64,000 nucleotides of DNA from positions 2,046,001 through 2,110,000 of the forward strand of contig NZ_CP094656.1 of NCBI RefSeq assembly GCF_030643805.1, in the 5' to 3' direction. Source of the stretch: Alkalihalobacillus sp. AL-G (GTDB lineage Bacteria > Bacillota > Bacilli > Bacillales > Fictibacillaceae). Every line of letters starts with the position of its first letter. Positions within the stretch are counted from its first letter, which is position 1. The translations under genes were made by a program, and so were the position numbers. Below are positions 54,077-63,528 of this stretch, in pieces. Below the pieces are notes generated by a model. The model saw only the letters and a program-made list of their open reading frames with translations. It had not been told where the DNA came from and did not search any database.

Positions 54077-55765
54077 ATGGCAGACAAAAAAACGTTCAAA
54101 TCAGACATCGAGATTGCCCAAGAGGCGAAACTAGTACCGATTCAAGAAATAGCAGAGCAATTGCATTTAAAAGAAGATGAGTTGGAGCCATATGGCCGTT
54201 ATAAAGCGAAAATCTCGCTTGATGTAATGGACCGGTTAAAAGAGAACGAGGACGGAAAGGTAGTGCTTGTCACGTCGATTAACCCGACACCAGCTGGAGA
54301 AGGAAAATCAACAGTTACGGTCGGACTTGGACAGGCTCTTAATAAAATTGGAAAAAAGGCAATCATCGCCTTGCGCGAACCATCACTTGGACCAAGCATG
54401 GGGATGAAAGGCGGAGCGGCAGGCGGCGGTTATTCACAAGTGATGCCAATGGAGGAAATCAACCTTCATTTCACTGGTGATCTCCATGCGATTACGACTG
54501 CAAACAATGCGCTTGCGGCGTTAATCGATAACCACATCCATCAAGGAAATGAACTCGACATCGATACAAGAAGAATCGTTTGGAAGCGGGTTGTTGATAT
54601 GAATGACCGCGCACTACGAAATGTCGTCGTCGGTCTCGGCGGTCCGGTGCAAGGTGTACCGCGTGAAGATGGATTTGATATTACAGTTGCATCTGAAATC
54701 ATGGCGATTTTCTGTTTAGCACGAAATATTCGTGATTTGAAGGAACGTCTTTCTAACATGGTCGTTGCCTATAATAAGGATAAAAAGCCTGTTACTGTAA
54801 AGGATCTTGGTGTGGAAGGCGCATTAACCTTATTATTGAAGGATGCACTCCAGCCTAATCTCGTTCAGACGTTAGAAAATACACCGGCATTGATTCACGG
54901 TGGCCCATTTGCAAACATTGCACACGGGTGTAATAGTGTCATTGCCACGAAAATGGCCACTAAGCTAGGAGATTATGTCGTTACGGAATCTGGTTTCGGT
55001 GCCGATCTTGGAGCAGAAAAGTTCCTTGACATTAAAGCACGCTATGGGGAAATTGATCCAAGCCTTGTCGTTGTGGTTGCAACGATTCGCGCGCTGAAAA
55101 TGCATGGAGGTGTTCCGAAAGATCAGCTGGGTACAAAAGATCTTGAAGCCCTTGAAAAAGGAATGGTCAATCTCCAGAAGCATATTGATACGGTCAAAGC
55201 GTTTGGATTACCATTTGTCGTCGCACTTAACCATTTTGTAAAAGATACCGATAGTGAAGTGGAATTCGTTAAGGAATGGTGTGCGAACCAAGGTGTCGAG
55301 GTTGCGGTTGCGAAGGTTTGGGAAGATGGCGGTAAAGGTGGAGAGGAACTCGCACAGAAAGTCGTGAACATGGTCGAGTCTTCAGAAAACAACTATAAGC
55401 CACTGTACGAGCTTGATAGTTCTATAGAAGAGAAAATCGATTCAATTGTTAAAACGGTTTACGGTGGAGCAGGGTTCGAACTATCTACTAAAGCGAAAAA
55501 GCAACTCAAAGAATTCAAAGCCAACGGATGGGGCGATCTACCAGTTTGTATGGCGAAAACGCAATATTCCCTTTCTGATGATCCGACGTTACTTGGACGT
55601 CCTGAAGGGTTTAAAGTTACAATTCGAGAATTCCGTGCTTCCATAGGAGCAGGATTCATCGTTGCATTGACTGGAAACGTGATGACGATGCCAGGTTTAC
55701 CGAAAAAACCAGCAGCATTGAATATGGACGTAACCGACGACGGGAAAGCAGTCGGACTGTTCTAA
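54077..55765 (+). CDS. fhs: Formate-tetrahydrofolate ligase
   Basis: 562 residues from ATG 54077 behind GTGGAGG. ATP-dependent formation of 10-formyl-tetrahydrofolate. P-loop [14 protein letters not shown], and [22 protein letters not shown] are diagnostic. Full family length. Supplies one-carbon units for purines and initiator fMet. Confidence 0.97.
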   Translation: MADKKTFKSDIEIAQEAKLVPIQEIAEQLHLKEDELEPYGRYKAKISLDVMDRLKENEDGKVVLVTSINPTPAGEGKSTVTVGLGQALNKIGKKAIIALREPSLGPSMGMKGGAAGGGYSQVMPMEEINLHFTGDLHAITTANNALAALIDNHIHQGNELDIDTRRIVWKRVVDMNDRALRNVVVGLGGPVQGVPREDGFDITVASEIMAIFCLARNIRDLKERLSNMVVAYNKDKKPVTVKDLGVEGALTLLLKDALQPNLVQTLENTPALIHGGPFANIAHGCNSVIATKMATKLGDYVVTESGFGADLGAEKFLDIKARYGEIDPSLVVVVATIRALKMHGGVPKDQLGTKDLEALEKGMVNLQKHIDTVKAFGLPFVVALNHFVKDTDSEVEFVKEWCANQGVEVAVAKVWEDGGKGGEELAQKVVNMVESSENNYKPLYELDSSIEEKIDSIVKTVYGGAGFELSTKAKKQLKEFKANGWGDLPVCMAKTQYSLSDDPTLLGRPEGFKVTIREFRASIGAGFIVALTGNVMTMPGLPKKPAALNMDVTDDGKAVGLF

Positions 55766-55784
55766 ACGATTTTTAGAGTATTGG

Positions 55785-55820
55785 GGTTGATTCAAAACAC
55801 TATTGGATCAGCCTCTTTTT
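55785..55820 (+). terminator. Terminator of fhs
   Basis: GGTTGAT pairs with ATCAGCC (55807-55813), followed by TCTTTTT. Confidence 0.7.
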
Positions 55821-55828
55821 AAGAGGTT

Positions 55829-55943
55829 GTTCAAAAACTCCGGAGGCTCACAAGATGTGAATCAGTTCAACGTTGTCACAGGGCGTGTGACGTAGTTAAT
55901 TGAACTTCAGAAATTGCGGCTCTTTTTATCCTACTTTTTGAAC
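55829..55943. repeat. Family A repeat, copy 4 (right block only)
   Basis: GTTCAAAAAC at the left and TTTTTGAAC at the right, preceded by AGAGGTT. Contains GGCTCACA.GATGTGAATCAGTTCAACGTTGT.ACAGGGCGTG..GTAGTTAATTGAACTTC, the right block, but not the left block. Lies between fhs and pncA. Confidence 0.8.
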
Positions 55944-55980
55944 ACTTTATTTAAATGAAATTTGGAGGGTGAGTAGTAGA

Positions 55981-56547
55981 ATGAAAGCTTTGATCGTAAT
56001 AGATTATACGAACGATTTTGTGGCAGACGATGGCCGTTTGACATGCGGAGAAGCAGGGCAATCGATTGAATCGAGAATTACAGAACTGACAGACTCATTT
56101 ATCTCAAACGATGATTATGTTGTTTTTGCGGTGGATGTTCATGACAAGGACGACACGTATCATCCGGAATACACATTATTTCCGCCGCATAATATTCGAG
56201 GAACTACTGGTCGGAAACAATTTGGTTCGTTGAATACGTGTTACCAGTCATCAAAAGAAAAAATATATTGGATGGATAAAACTAGATACAGTGCGTTTGC
56301 CGGAACGGATCTTGAATTGAAGCTACGAGAACGTGGAATCTCTGAGCTTCATCTTGTTGGTGTTTGTACCGATATCTGTGTACTTCATACTGCTGTGGAT
56401 GGGTATAACAAAGGGTTTAAGCTTGTCATTCATGAAGACGCCGTTCAAAGCTTTAATCCTGCTGGTCATGACTGGGCATTGGATCATTTTAATAATACGC
56501 TCGGGGCAAAGGTAGTGAAAGCGAACGAGGACCCTAATGACAGCTAA
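55981..56547 (+). CDS. pncA: Nicotinamidase / isochorismatase-family hydrolase
   Basis: 188 residues from ATG 55981, behind GGAGGGTGA. DYTNDF (catalytic Asp), DKTRYSAF (Lys) and GVCTDICVLHTA (nucleophile Cys) define the family; the length and motifs fit the nicotinamidase YueJ/PncA, which recycles nicotinamide to nicotinate. It overlaps the next gene by 11 bp. Confidence 0.9.
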   Translation: MKALIVIDYTNDFVADDGRLTCGEAGQSIESRITELTDSFISNDDYVVFAVDVHDKDDTYHPEYTLFPPHNIRGTTGRKQFGSLNTCYQSSKEKIYWMDKTRYSAFAGTDLELKLRERGISELHLVGVCTDICVLHTAVDGYNKGFKLVIHEDAVQSFNPAGHDWALDHFNNTLGAKVVKANEDPNDS

Positions 56548-56851
56548 CGATTTTGCGCACGTAAAAAAAGCGTTGGATGAAGCACTCTATGATTGGCAGC
56601 AAATGCAATTGACGAGCGGTGATGACGGGGCTGAATGGGCAGAACGGTTTGAACGTCATTTCTATGAGATGATTGATGAACTGAAGAAATGGTACGATAG
56701 CTTGGAAAAGAAACCTACTCAGTTCGAGGAGCTGGAATCGATGCCAGAGATCGAGGGGATTTCAATTACGTTACCTGGTCCCCTTCAACTGAACTTCTTG
56801 ACAGAGCTCGAAGATATTTTTGACGGATTCGAAAAGAAATCTTTTGATTAA
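56537..56851 (+). CDS. Uncharacterised protein coupled to pncA
   Basis: 104 residues from ATG 56537, overlapping the 3' end of pncA. Mostly helical and acidic, with several Trp residues; ends in a PLQLNFLTELEDIFDGF segment. No family recognised. The overlap implies translational coupling with pncA. Confidence 0.75.
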   Translation: MTANDFAHVKKALDEALYDWQQMQLTSGDDGAEWAERFERHFYEMIDELKKWYDSLEKKPTQFEELESMPEIEGISITLPGPLQLNFLTELEDIFDGFEKKSFD

Positions 56852-56858
56852 TAAGAAG

Positions 56859-56909
56859 GCACCTGACATACAACGAACTTGTTGTAGCCTGTCAGGTGTT
56901 TATTTTTTT
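56859..56909 (+). terminator. Terminator of pncA and the coupled gene
   Basis: CACCTGACA pairs with TGTCAGGTG (to 56898), with inner TACAAC/GTTGTA pairing, followed by TTTATTTTTTT. Confidence 0.9.
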
Positions 56910-56915
56910 GCACGT

Positions 56916-57000
56916 TAAGAAAGTATAAAAATACTTTCTTAAGTATAAGCGCAACTAGGGCGATCGCCTACGCTAAGGCTTGGCGCTAGCCAAGTTTTCT
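56916..57000. repeat. Family C structured repeat, copy 1
   Basis: AGAAAGTAT-AAAA-ATACTTTCT palindrome, then TATAAGCGCAACTA, GGCGATCGCC palindrome, and CTTGGCGCTAGCCAAG palindrome. Three hairpin-forming parts in 85 bp. No coding sense. Confidence 0.8.
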
Positions 57001-57072
57001 TTATTACTGCACCCATTTTTCACTGTTGAATAAACTATATCGATAAGGATAAACGCCCAGTTATTTTCATGA

Positions 57073-57156
57073 TAAGAAAGTAAAAATACTTTCTGAATTA
57101 TAAGCGTAACTATGGCGATCGCCTATGCTAAAGCAAAGCGCTTGCCAAGTTTCCTG
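57073..57156. repeat. Family C structured repeat, copy 2
   Basis: AGAAAGTA..TACTTTCT, TATAAGCGTAACTA, GGCGATCGCC and AAAGCGCTTGCCAAG in the same order as copy 1, about 155 bp downstream in the same direction. It ends just before the ribosome-binding site of the next gene. Confidence 0.8.
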
Positions 57157-57174
57157 TAGAAAAGAGGGAAAAGG

Positions 57175-57780
57175 ATGTATGATGTCATCAGTCCTGTCCA
57201 GGTCATTACGATAACAGTGGAAAAGCCCGGAACAAAGGTCAAATATCCTAAACTTGTATGTATGGATGATCGCGATGTAGGAATAAACATAAATAAACAA
57301 ATTCTTTTGCTCGTACAAAGACTCCGGGAAGAAGGTGATCAGCCTAATACTACTGTGTCTATCACCTATACGATAAAGGTGAATAAAAATGGCGTATTGA
57401 GCGTTATATTTTTACTCGATTATTATACAGCTGGTGCAGCCCATGGGATGCAGGTTCAGAAAGCGTTAACCTTTTCGACAATCAATGGTACATGTTTTCC
57501 GTTCCCTTCATTGTTTAGGATGAACAGCTATTATAAAACGAGATTATCACGATATGCTAAAGCGTATATTAAGTCGGAGAACATCACGTTGATTGAAGAA
57601 TATAAGGGCATTACCGATGAACAAGAGTATTATTTAACAAACGATACATTGGTTTTGTTTTACCAACTGTATGAATACACACCATATGCTTACGGTTTCC
57701 TTGAAATTCCTGTGCCGTTTGAGGTGGTTCAAACGCTTGTAGACAAAAAAAGTCCCATCGCACAATTGACGTCAAGATAA
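57175..57780 (+). CDS. DUF3298-like protein
   Basis: 201 residues from ATG 57175. No signal peptide. The segment DYYTAGAAHGMQVQKALTFSTINGTCFPFPSLF and the later FYQLYEYTPYAYGFLEIPVPFE are typical of DUF3298 domains found in PdaC and RsiV-like proteins, where they are usually extracellular. Here the domain appears alone and cytosolic, or the secretion signal is unrecognised. Confidence 0.75.
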   Translation: MYDVISPVQVITITVEKPGTKVKYPKLVCMDDRDVGININKQILLLVQRLREEGDQPNTTVSITYTIKVNKNGVLSVIFLLDYYTAGAAHGMQVQKALTFSTINGTCFPFPSLFRMNSYYKTRLSRYAKAYIKSENITLIEEYKGITDEQEYYLTNDTLVLFYQLYEYTPYAYGFLEIPVPFEVVQTLVDKKSPIAQLTSR

Positions 57781-57809
57781 TCATTCAGATCAACCCATTT
57801 GTGAAAACG

Positions 57810-57845
57810 GTCAGGCAGCAAAACCGATAACGGAGGCTGCCTGAA
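57810..57845 (+). terminator. Hairpin after the DUF3298 gene
   Basis: TCAGGCAGC (57811-57819) pairs with GCTGCCTGA (57836-57844). Poor T-run, so a weak terminator. Confidence 0.5.
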
Positions 57846-57939
57846 CTAGTGTTTCCTATAAGTCTTGTCTATGAGCGGAAATATCATAAAATATGTTACA
57901 ATGAAAGATAGCGATTTTACTCGGACCATTTTAAGGTGT

Positions 57940-57983
57940 GTTCAAAAAATCGATGAACTTCTTATATAGAACCCTTTTTGAAC
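57940..57983. repeat. Family A repeat, minimal copy 5
   Basis: GTTCAAAAAA, about 24 bp of unrelated sequence, then TTTTTGAAC, continuing AACCTC. Only the terminal inverted repeats remain; probably a deletion derivative. 25 bp before the SNF2 gene. Confidence 0.7.
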
Positions 57984-58008
57984 AACCTCGATACTAGGAG
58001 CATTATAC

Positions 58009-61000
58009 ATGATTACATACTATCACCTACAAATGACATTCATACCGTCTCTTGATGAAAAAGGGAAGTTTTTCATCTGGATGACACAACCAAATGGCGA
58101 ACCGATCAAAATGTCACAGACTCGTTTCCAATGGATTATCGGCGAAGCGGATCTAGCACATGTATTTACTGGTGAGACGGATGAGATGAAGACATTGATG
58201 ATGGAATGGAACGATGAGTTCTATGAAGTTGAAGGTGTCCTTGTCGATATGTGGCGGGTCTATTTATTCCTGCAGAACAAGGTTGCCAACACCGTATCAG
58301 GTGCTGTTCAGATCGGGGAAAGCTTTCTATATTGGGAGACCGTCGCGAGAAGCCTCGATTCATTAATACGTAATGGTCACTACTATCCTACGATGTATGC
58401 CATCTCAAAGGATAGTCGGCAATTCATTTATGCGCAATGGATGTTAAGTCGAAACGTTCTCGATGATGAAGGAAGTCTTTCTACGTGGTTGAAAACGGCA
58501 TCGCCACTCATTTTTGCTTTCGAACATCTTGCAACATCACCAATTCGTGAGTGGCAAAACCTGATGATCGATTTATGGACCGACCAAGTTATCAAATTAT
58601 TATTGAACTCAGAAGAAGAGCCACTTCCTTTTATCGATCAAACCGACACGACGCTTACAAAATTATGGCATAAAGCCCTTACCAAGAATCAGTCCGGTTT
58701 CTTTCATGTTGTGGAGGAAAAACAACAGGTTCAACAGCTGCATGTTTTGGTCAGAGAGATTCGAAAGTGGCACTCGCAAGTAAGTTCAGATTCATACAGA
58801 CCGCTTGAAAAAGGACTCATTCATTTTAAGCAACAGTTTATCCAATCTGGGATCAAGCCTGAACAGTTAGTCATTCATTGCAAGCCAGTATCAAGTACGA
58901 ATTTGATGCTATGGGATTTGGATGTTCAGCTTAAAGGATTGTTTGAGGGTCGGAATGTCTATTTACCTGTCAACGATTCTAAAATTATGCGTTCCCATAC
59001 GAAAAGGTGGGTTGAAGACAGGCTGGATTACATGATTCAAATGGATGATAACCTGTACCAAACAAGAAACCGAATCTTTAAAATCGGAACAACAGAGGTT
59101 CCTTTTTCGAGTTTACAATCGATGAAGATCAATGAAAAGCTACTGGCGTCAATGGATATCCAGCTCCTTTTTCCAGAAGGTTGGGATTTAAAGGAAATTA
59201 ATGAAGCGGAAGTCGATGTTTCCCTTTCAGTTTCCAATCAGGACCAAAATGGGATCGGGTTAGGCAGCATCCTTGAATTTGATTGGCGCATCGCAGTCGG
59301 CGAACTTTCATTAAGTGTATTGGAATTTAAACGGCTTGTTGAACAACAACAGTTTTTAATACAACAAGGACAAAAGTGGATTTCATTACCCGCGAGAAAG
59401 CTTGAAAAGATTTATGATGAATTGATCGCACTTGAACCGCTCGTGAAAAAAAGAAGTAATTTTTCCTCTCTTGTTGGTGTGAAGTCAACCCATGATGACT
59501 ACGAGAATGAAATCGATCTGCATATCGATCGAGAGACGAAGGATTATTTACAATCGTTTTTACAGCCTGTTCAAAAACAGTATGTCGTGCCGGAGAGCTT
59601 TACAGGAACGTTGAGGCCGTATCAGCAGAAAGGCTACGAATGGCTGCGGTCCTTGCGTGATAAACGGATTGGCGCATGCCTTGCGGATGATATGGGTCTA
59701 GGGAAAACGATACAAGCGATTGTGTATTTGTTGGATAGCGGTCAACAGGACGGTCCACATCTGATTGTGTGCCCGACATCTGTCCTCGGTAATTGGAAAA
59801 GTGAATTCGGACGGTTTGCTCCATCGTTGAACGTGTTGGTACATCATGGTATAGATCGTTTGAGGAATACCGATGATTTTAAAAAAGAGTGTAGTGAGCA
59901 GGACGTTATCATTACAAGCTACTCTCTTGTCGTAAAGGATCAAGAACTCTTCCAGTCGATCAACTGGAATTCAATTATATTGGATGAAGCACAAATGATT
60001 AAAAATCCAGCAACGAAACAGAGTAAAGCGGTTCGTGCGTTGAAAGCCACTCATCGGATAACGTTGACCGGAACACCGATGGAAAACAAGCTGGAGGAGC
60101 TCTGGTCCATTTCTGATTTCTTAAATCCAGGTTACCTCGGCTATCGGGCGTCATTTCAACAACAATTTATCCGTCCAATCGAAAAGAAGGGTGAGACCGA
60201 ACGAATCAACGTCTTAAAGCGACTCATTCAACCATTCCTGCTGCGAAGATCAAAAATGCAAACGTCGATCATCAACGATCTTCCTGAAAAATTTGAAGAG
60301 AAAGTTAGCTGTCCATTGACGAAGGAACAAGCATCACTCTATCAATCGGTTGTCGAGGAATTGAAAGAAAAGTTGTTTACAGCTACCGGAATGGAGCGTA
60401 GAGGACTAATTCTCGGCGGTATTACTCGATTGAAGCAAGTATGCAACCACCCATCCTTGCTGACGAGAGAACAACCGATCCTTACGCATTCAGGTAAAAT
60501 GCAACAAGCTAACCTGATTATCAACGAAAAGGTGGAAAAAGGGGAAAATGTTCTATTGTTTACCCAATACGTTAAGATGGGTAAGTTATTAAAAGGATTG
60601 TTGAAGGAAATTGATCCCGAAAGTACAATTTACTTTTTACACGGAGGTGTCCCTTCCCAAAAAAGGGAGGAGCTGTTGAAAAAGTTTAAAGAACCTCGCT
60701 CGAACAGGTGTATTTTTATTCTTTCGATCAAGGCAGGAGGGGTCGGCCTCAATTTGACAGAGGCGAACCATGTAATCCATCTTGACCGTTGGTGGAACCC
60801 TGCAGTCGAAAACCAAGCAACGGACCGTGCCTATCGAATCGGGCAACAACAAAATGTGCAAGTCTACAAAATGATTACAAAAGGAACGCTAGAAGAGGGA
60901 ATCGATCGGTTAATTGATCGTAAGTCACAGTTAACGTCCCAAATCGTTACGAATCAAAATCAATGGGTCACGGAACTAAGTGATTCTGAGTTTATTGAAC

Positions 61001-61032
61001 TGATTCAATTGCGGGAAAAGGTGTTGACGTAA
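58009..61032 (+). CDS. ywqA: SNF2/RapA-type helicase, YwqA-like
   Basis: 1007 residues from ATG 58009. N-terminal SNF2-associated region of about 500 residues, then a full SNF2 ATPase: DDMGLGKTIQAI (near 560), LDEAQMIKN, LTGTPMENKLEELW, then the C-terminal helicase lobe with LFTQYVKMGKLL, GGVGLNLTEANHVIHLDRWWNPAVENQATDRAYRIGQ. Double-stranded nucleic acid translocase, probably acting on protein-DNA or RNA polymerase complexes. Coupled by a one-base overlap to the SWIM gene. Confidence 0.94.
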   Translation: MITYYHLQMTFIPSLDEKGKFFIWMTQPNGEPIKMSQTRFQWIIGEADLAHVFTGETDEMKTLMMEWNDEFYEVEGVLVDMWRVYLFLQNKVANTVSGAVQIGESFLYWETVARSLDSLIRNGHYYPTMYAISKDSRQFIYAQWMLSRNVLDDEGSLSTWLKTASPLIFAFEHLATSPIREWQNLMIDLWTDQVIKLLLNSEEEPLPFIDQTDTTLTKLWHKALTKNQSGFFHVVEEKQQVQQLHVLVREIRKWHSQVSSDSYRPLEKGLIHFKQQFIQSGIKPEQLVIHCKPVSSTNLMLWDLDVQLKGLFEGRNVYLPVNDSKIMRSHTKRWVEDRLDYMIQMDDNLYQTRNRIFKIGTTEVPFSSLQSMKINEKLLASMDIQLLFPEGWDLKEINEAEVDVSLSVSNQDQNGIGLGSILEFDWRIAVGELSLSVLEFKRLVEQQQFLIQQGQKWISLPARKLEKIYDELIALEPLVKKRSNFSSLVGVKSTHDDYENEIDLHIDRETKDYLQSFLQPVQKQYVVPESFTGTLRPYQQKGYEWLRSLRDKRIGACLADDMGLGKTIQAIVYLLDSGQQDGPHLIVCPTSVLGNWKSEFGRFAPSLNVLVHHGIDRLRNTDDFKKECSEQDVIITSYSLVVKDQELFQSINWNSIILDEAQMIKNPATKQSKAVRALKATHRITLTGTPMENKLEELWSISDFLNPGYLGYRASFQQQFIRPIEKKGETERINVLKRLIQPFLLRRSKMQTSIINDLPEKFEEKVSCPLTKEQASLYQSVVEELKEKLFTATGMERRGLILGGITRLKQVCNHPSLLTREQPILTHSGKMQQANLIINEKVEKGENVLLFTQYVKMGKLLKGLLKEIDPESTIYFLHGGVPSQKREELLKKFKEPRSNRCIFILSIKAGGVGLNLTEANHVIHLDRWWNPAVENQATDRAYRIGQQQNVQVYKMITKGTLEEGIDRLIDRKSQLTSQIVTNQNQWVTELSDSEFIELIQLREKVLT

Positions 61033-61589
61033 TGTCCGATCCATTTAAAAAATTGAAGGGGCCAGTTCAAAGGTGGTTGAATCAATTTGCTGACCGTGTT
61101 GATTATAACCGTTTTACACGAGGATTGAAGCTATTTGATCAGAAGCGAATCCATTCATTCCAAATGTATCCGAATCATTTTGTGTGTAATATCCGTGGAA
61201 AACAGGACACGTATGAGGTGATCGGAACGTTCAGGATGGATGGAGGGTTACCCGCTCCTGATGAGTATACGGTTACTTGCAGCTGTCCGGATGACGCCTT
61301 CATTTGTAAGCATGCCGTTTGTGCGACGATTCATTTTATCTTGGTGCGTTCAGAAGGCTTAGATAGTCAAGTGGTTGAACAGAACAACGCTGCACGGACT
61401 GAACTGATCGAGGTTCCATTAATGAGGTTACGTGAAAAACTTGAAATTGCACCGAATAATACATTGCATGATCTGCCTAATGACTGCTCACACCAGTTGA
61501 TGGATACTGGTGCTGTTATACGTGAAATGCATAACACAATTTTAAGTGTTTTGGATGAAGTGGTTCATGGACGTCAAGGGAATGGATGA
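61032..61589 (+). CDS. SWIM zinc-finger protein
   Basis: 185 residues. Its ATG shares one base with the stop of the SNF2 gene. The SWIM motif CSCPDDAFICKHAVC (about 82-96) fits CxC-xn-CxH. SWIM proteins commonly pair with SNF2 helicases, as YwqA-YwqB in B. subtilis, but YwqB is much longer, so this is a short version. Likely DNA or protein binding. Confidence 0.88.
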   Translation: MSDPFKKLKGPVQRWLNQFADRVDYNRFTRGLKLFDQKRIHSFQMYPNHFVCNIRGKQDTYEVIGTFRMDGGLPAPDEYTVTCSCPDDAFICKHAVCATIHFILVRSEGLDSQVVEQNNAARTELIEVPLMRLREKLEIAPNNTLHDLPNDCSHQLMDTGAVIREMHNTILSVLDEVVHGRQGNG

Positions 61590-61612
61590 TGTCCTTTAAA
61601 AAGGGCATCATT
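61585..61612 (+). terminator. Hairpin after the SWIM gene
   Basis: TGATGTCCTTT pairs with AAGGGCATCA across AAA. No T-run, so termination is uncertain. It overlaps the stop codon. Confidence 0.5.
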
Positions 61613-61815
61613 CGCGGAATTGTTGCTGGTAATTAAAAAATACCTATTACTAGGTGTAATGGTAATGAATAAGTTTGCTTTAAGTGTGCCTGTTGGAGCA
61701 AAATGCTGGATATATCAGCTGCTAAAGCGGGTGTATAGTGCATTCAGAGGGAATTTCTGGACATGCTGGTCACTAATCCGCTCATGATCGATTTTTCGGA
61801 TTGCAAAGGTCATGA

Positions 61816-61850
61816 AAAAGGAAGAGACGAGTTTAGCTCGTTTCTTCCTG
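61816..61850 (-). terminator. Terminator of the 46-residue minus-strand gene
   Basis: On the minus strand GGAAGAAACGAG pairs with CTCGTCTCTTCC, followed by TTTTTC. Confidence 0.82.
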
Positions 61851-61874
61851 ATTTTATAGTGAAGAGTTGATTGA

Positions 61875-62015
61875 TTATGCAGTATAAGTATGAAAGGCTT
61901 GAGGTGTGAGTTCATAGTAGCTGCGATTGTAGGTGAATATCTGTTCACCTTGCTTAGCGATAATTCGATCCTCCGTAATCCGGATGACCTTTCCTTCAAT
62001 AGGGAGTTTTTTCAT
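61875..62015 (-). CDS. Small hypothetical protein, 46 residues
   Basis: ATG 62013-62015 on the minus strand follows AAAGGAGA by about seven bases, and the frame ends at TAA 61875-61877 before a strong terminator. Sequence begins KKLPIEGKVIRITEDRIIAKQG and looks like a short beta protein. Not recognised. Promoter, ribosome site and terminator layout supports a real gene. Confidence 0.65.
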   Translation of the reverse strand: MKKLPIEGKVIRITEDRIIAKQGEQIFTYNRSYYELTPQAFHTYTA

Positions 62016-62327
62016 AATATCGTCTCTCCTTTCGAATACTTGTCCTTTTTATCTTTCTTTATCTTATTATTACATAAATCGAGCGTCGAATTATCGGAAT
62101 TTTTAAAATACTTTTCTGCTTAAATCGACAAAATTATTAAAATTTTACTGTTGCAGACAGAAACTATATTAAAAATTCAAGAATACTGATTTGTTATTTG
62201 ATGAATCTTGTCGAGATGATGGGCGTTTACACCAACCATGTATGTATGATGCTCTATAGTTCAAACTGGTTACTGTCGTATGTTATAGTTTGAATAAAGT
62301 TGTATGTAGAAAGGGGTCTGATTGTGG
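62016..62327. other. Intergenic region with no visible gene
   Basis: 312 bp, AT-rich, between the small minus-strand gene and ypgR. It should hold divergent promoters, but no consensus promoter or structure was recognised by eye. Confidence 0.5.
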
Positions 62328-63473
62328 ATGAAACTTCGAGGAATCGAGCCAACTCCAAGTCCGAATACGATGAAGTTGATTGTAGATGAAACATTACCGA
62401 GCGGAAAAAATATGAACTTTAAAAACAATCAGCATGAAGAAGCACCGTCGCCTTTAAAGGAACTTCTAACCATTGAAGGAGTAAAGGGTCTTTATTACGT
62501 AGCGGATTTCATTGCACTTGAGCGAAATGCAAAATTTGATTGGAAAGTCATACTTCCACAGGCAAGAAGTATTTTCGGTGACAAGAGTGAGGTTGCAGGA
62601 GAAGCAACAGGAAATCAAGAGCAGGACGAAGATTTTGAAGAAGTGAAGGTTCAGATCCAGAAGTTCAGGGGAATCCCAATGCAAATCAAGCTGTTTAAAG
62701 GCGAAGAAGAGAAACGGATCGGTTTGCCCGACCGATTTATGAATATCGTTCTTGAAGCACAATCGGCATCTGATAACCTTGTAATGGAGCGTCAGTGGGT
62801 TGACCAAAGTCCAAGATACGGCGATATCGATGCCATCGGGTCTGAAGTGGCAGAGGAAATCAGTGCAGCCTACGACCAAAAACGTTTAGAACTTTTAAAA
62901 GATCTCGCATATGAACAAAACAAGCCAGAGTTTCAGGAAAGCAAGCGGAAGCCGTACAAGGTCACGCTTGAAATGCTTGACAACCCGGATTGGAAGGAAC
63001 GGTATGCAGCACTTGAGCAATTGGAGCCGTCTAAAGAGGATCTACCGGTTTTGCAAAAAGCGTTAGAGGATGAAAAGACATCGATTCGAAGGTTAGCAAC
63101 GGTATATCTCGGTATGATCGAGGATAAAAAAGTATTGCCTTACCTATCGAAAGCGTTGGTCGATAAATCAGTGACGGTTCGTCGGACAGCGGGTGACTGC
63201 ATGTCGGACTTAGGTTTTACCGAAGGAATTCCGATCATGATCAAAGCGTTGAAGGATCCGAATAAATTAGTTCGCTGGCGTGCTGCTATGTTCCTTTACG
63301 AAGTCGGTGATGATACTGCGATTCCATCGTTACGAGCGGCAAAGGATGACCCTGAATTTGAGGTTGCTATGCAGGTGAATATGGCACTTGAACGAATTGA
63401 AGGTGGAGAAGTAGCGAAGGGATCCGTTTGGAAGCAGATGACTGAAACCATTCAAGGCAATAAAATCGATTAA
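62328..63473 (+). CDS. ypgR: Virulence factor CvfC / YpgR, NifU-N and HEAT domains
   Basis: 381 residues. I choose ATG 62328 because the family begins MK..IEPTPSPNTMK; TTG 62322 is an alternative nearer to AAAGGGG. The N-terminal region is a scaffold Nfu/NifU N-terminal domain (IEPTPSPNTMKLIV..LLTIEGVKGLYYVADFIALERN); the C-terminal half has HEAT-like repeats (DWKERYAALEQL, SIRRLATVYLG, TVRRTAGDCM, LVRWRAAMFL). Homologous to YpgR/CvfC; biochemical function not established. Confidence 0.93.
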   Translation: MKLRGIEPTPSPNTMKLIVDETLPSGKNMNFKNNQHEEAPSPLKELLTIEGVKGLYYVADFIALERNAKFDWKVILPQARSIFGDKSEVAGEATGNQEQDEDFEEVKVQIQKFRGIPMQIKLFKGEEEKRIGLPDRFMNIVLEAQSASDNLVMERQWVDQSPRYGDIDAIGSEVAEEISAAYDQKRLELLKDLAYEQNKPEFQESKRKPYKVTLEMLDNPDWKERYAALEQLEPSKEDLPVLQKALEDEKTSIRRLATVYLGMIEDKKVLPYLSKALVDKSVTVRRTAGDCMSDLGFTEGIPIMIKALKDPNKLVRWRAAMFLYEVGDDTAIPSLRAAKDDPEFEVAMQVNMALERIEGGEVAKGSVWKQMTETIQGNKID

Positions 63474-63528
63474 TGTTCGTTGATGTTTTAGGAAGACAGT
63501 GATAGAGTAATTTTAGATAAAAGAGGTT

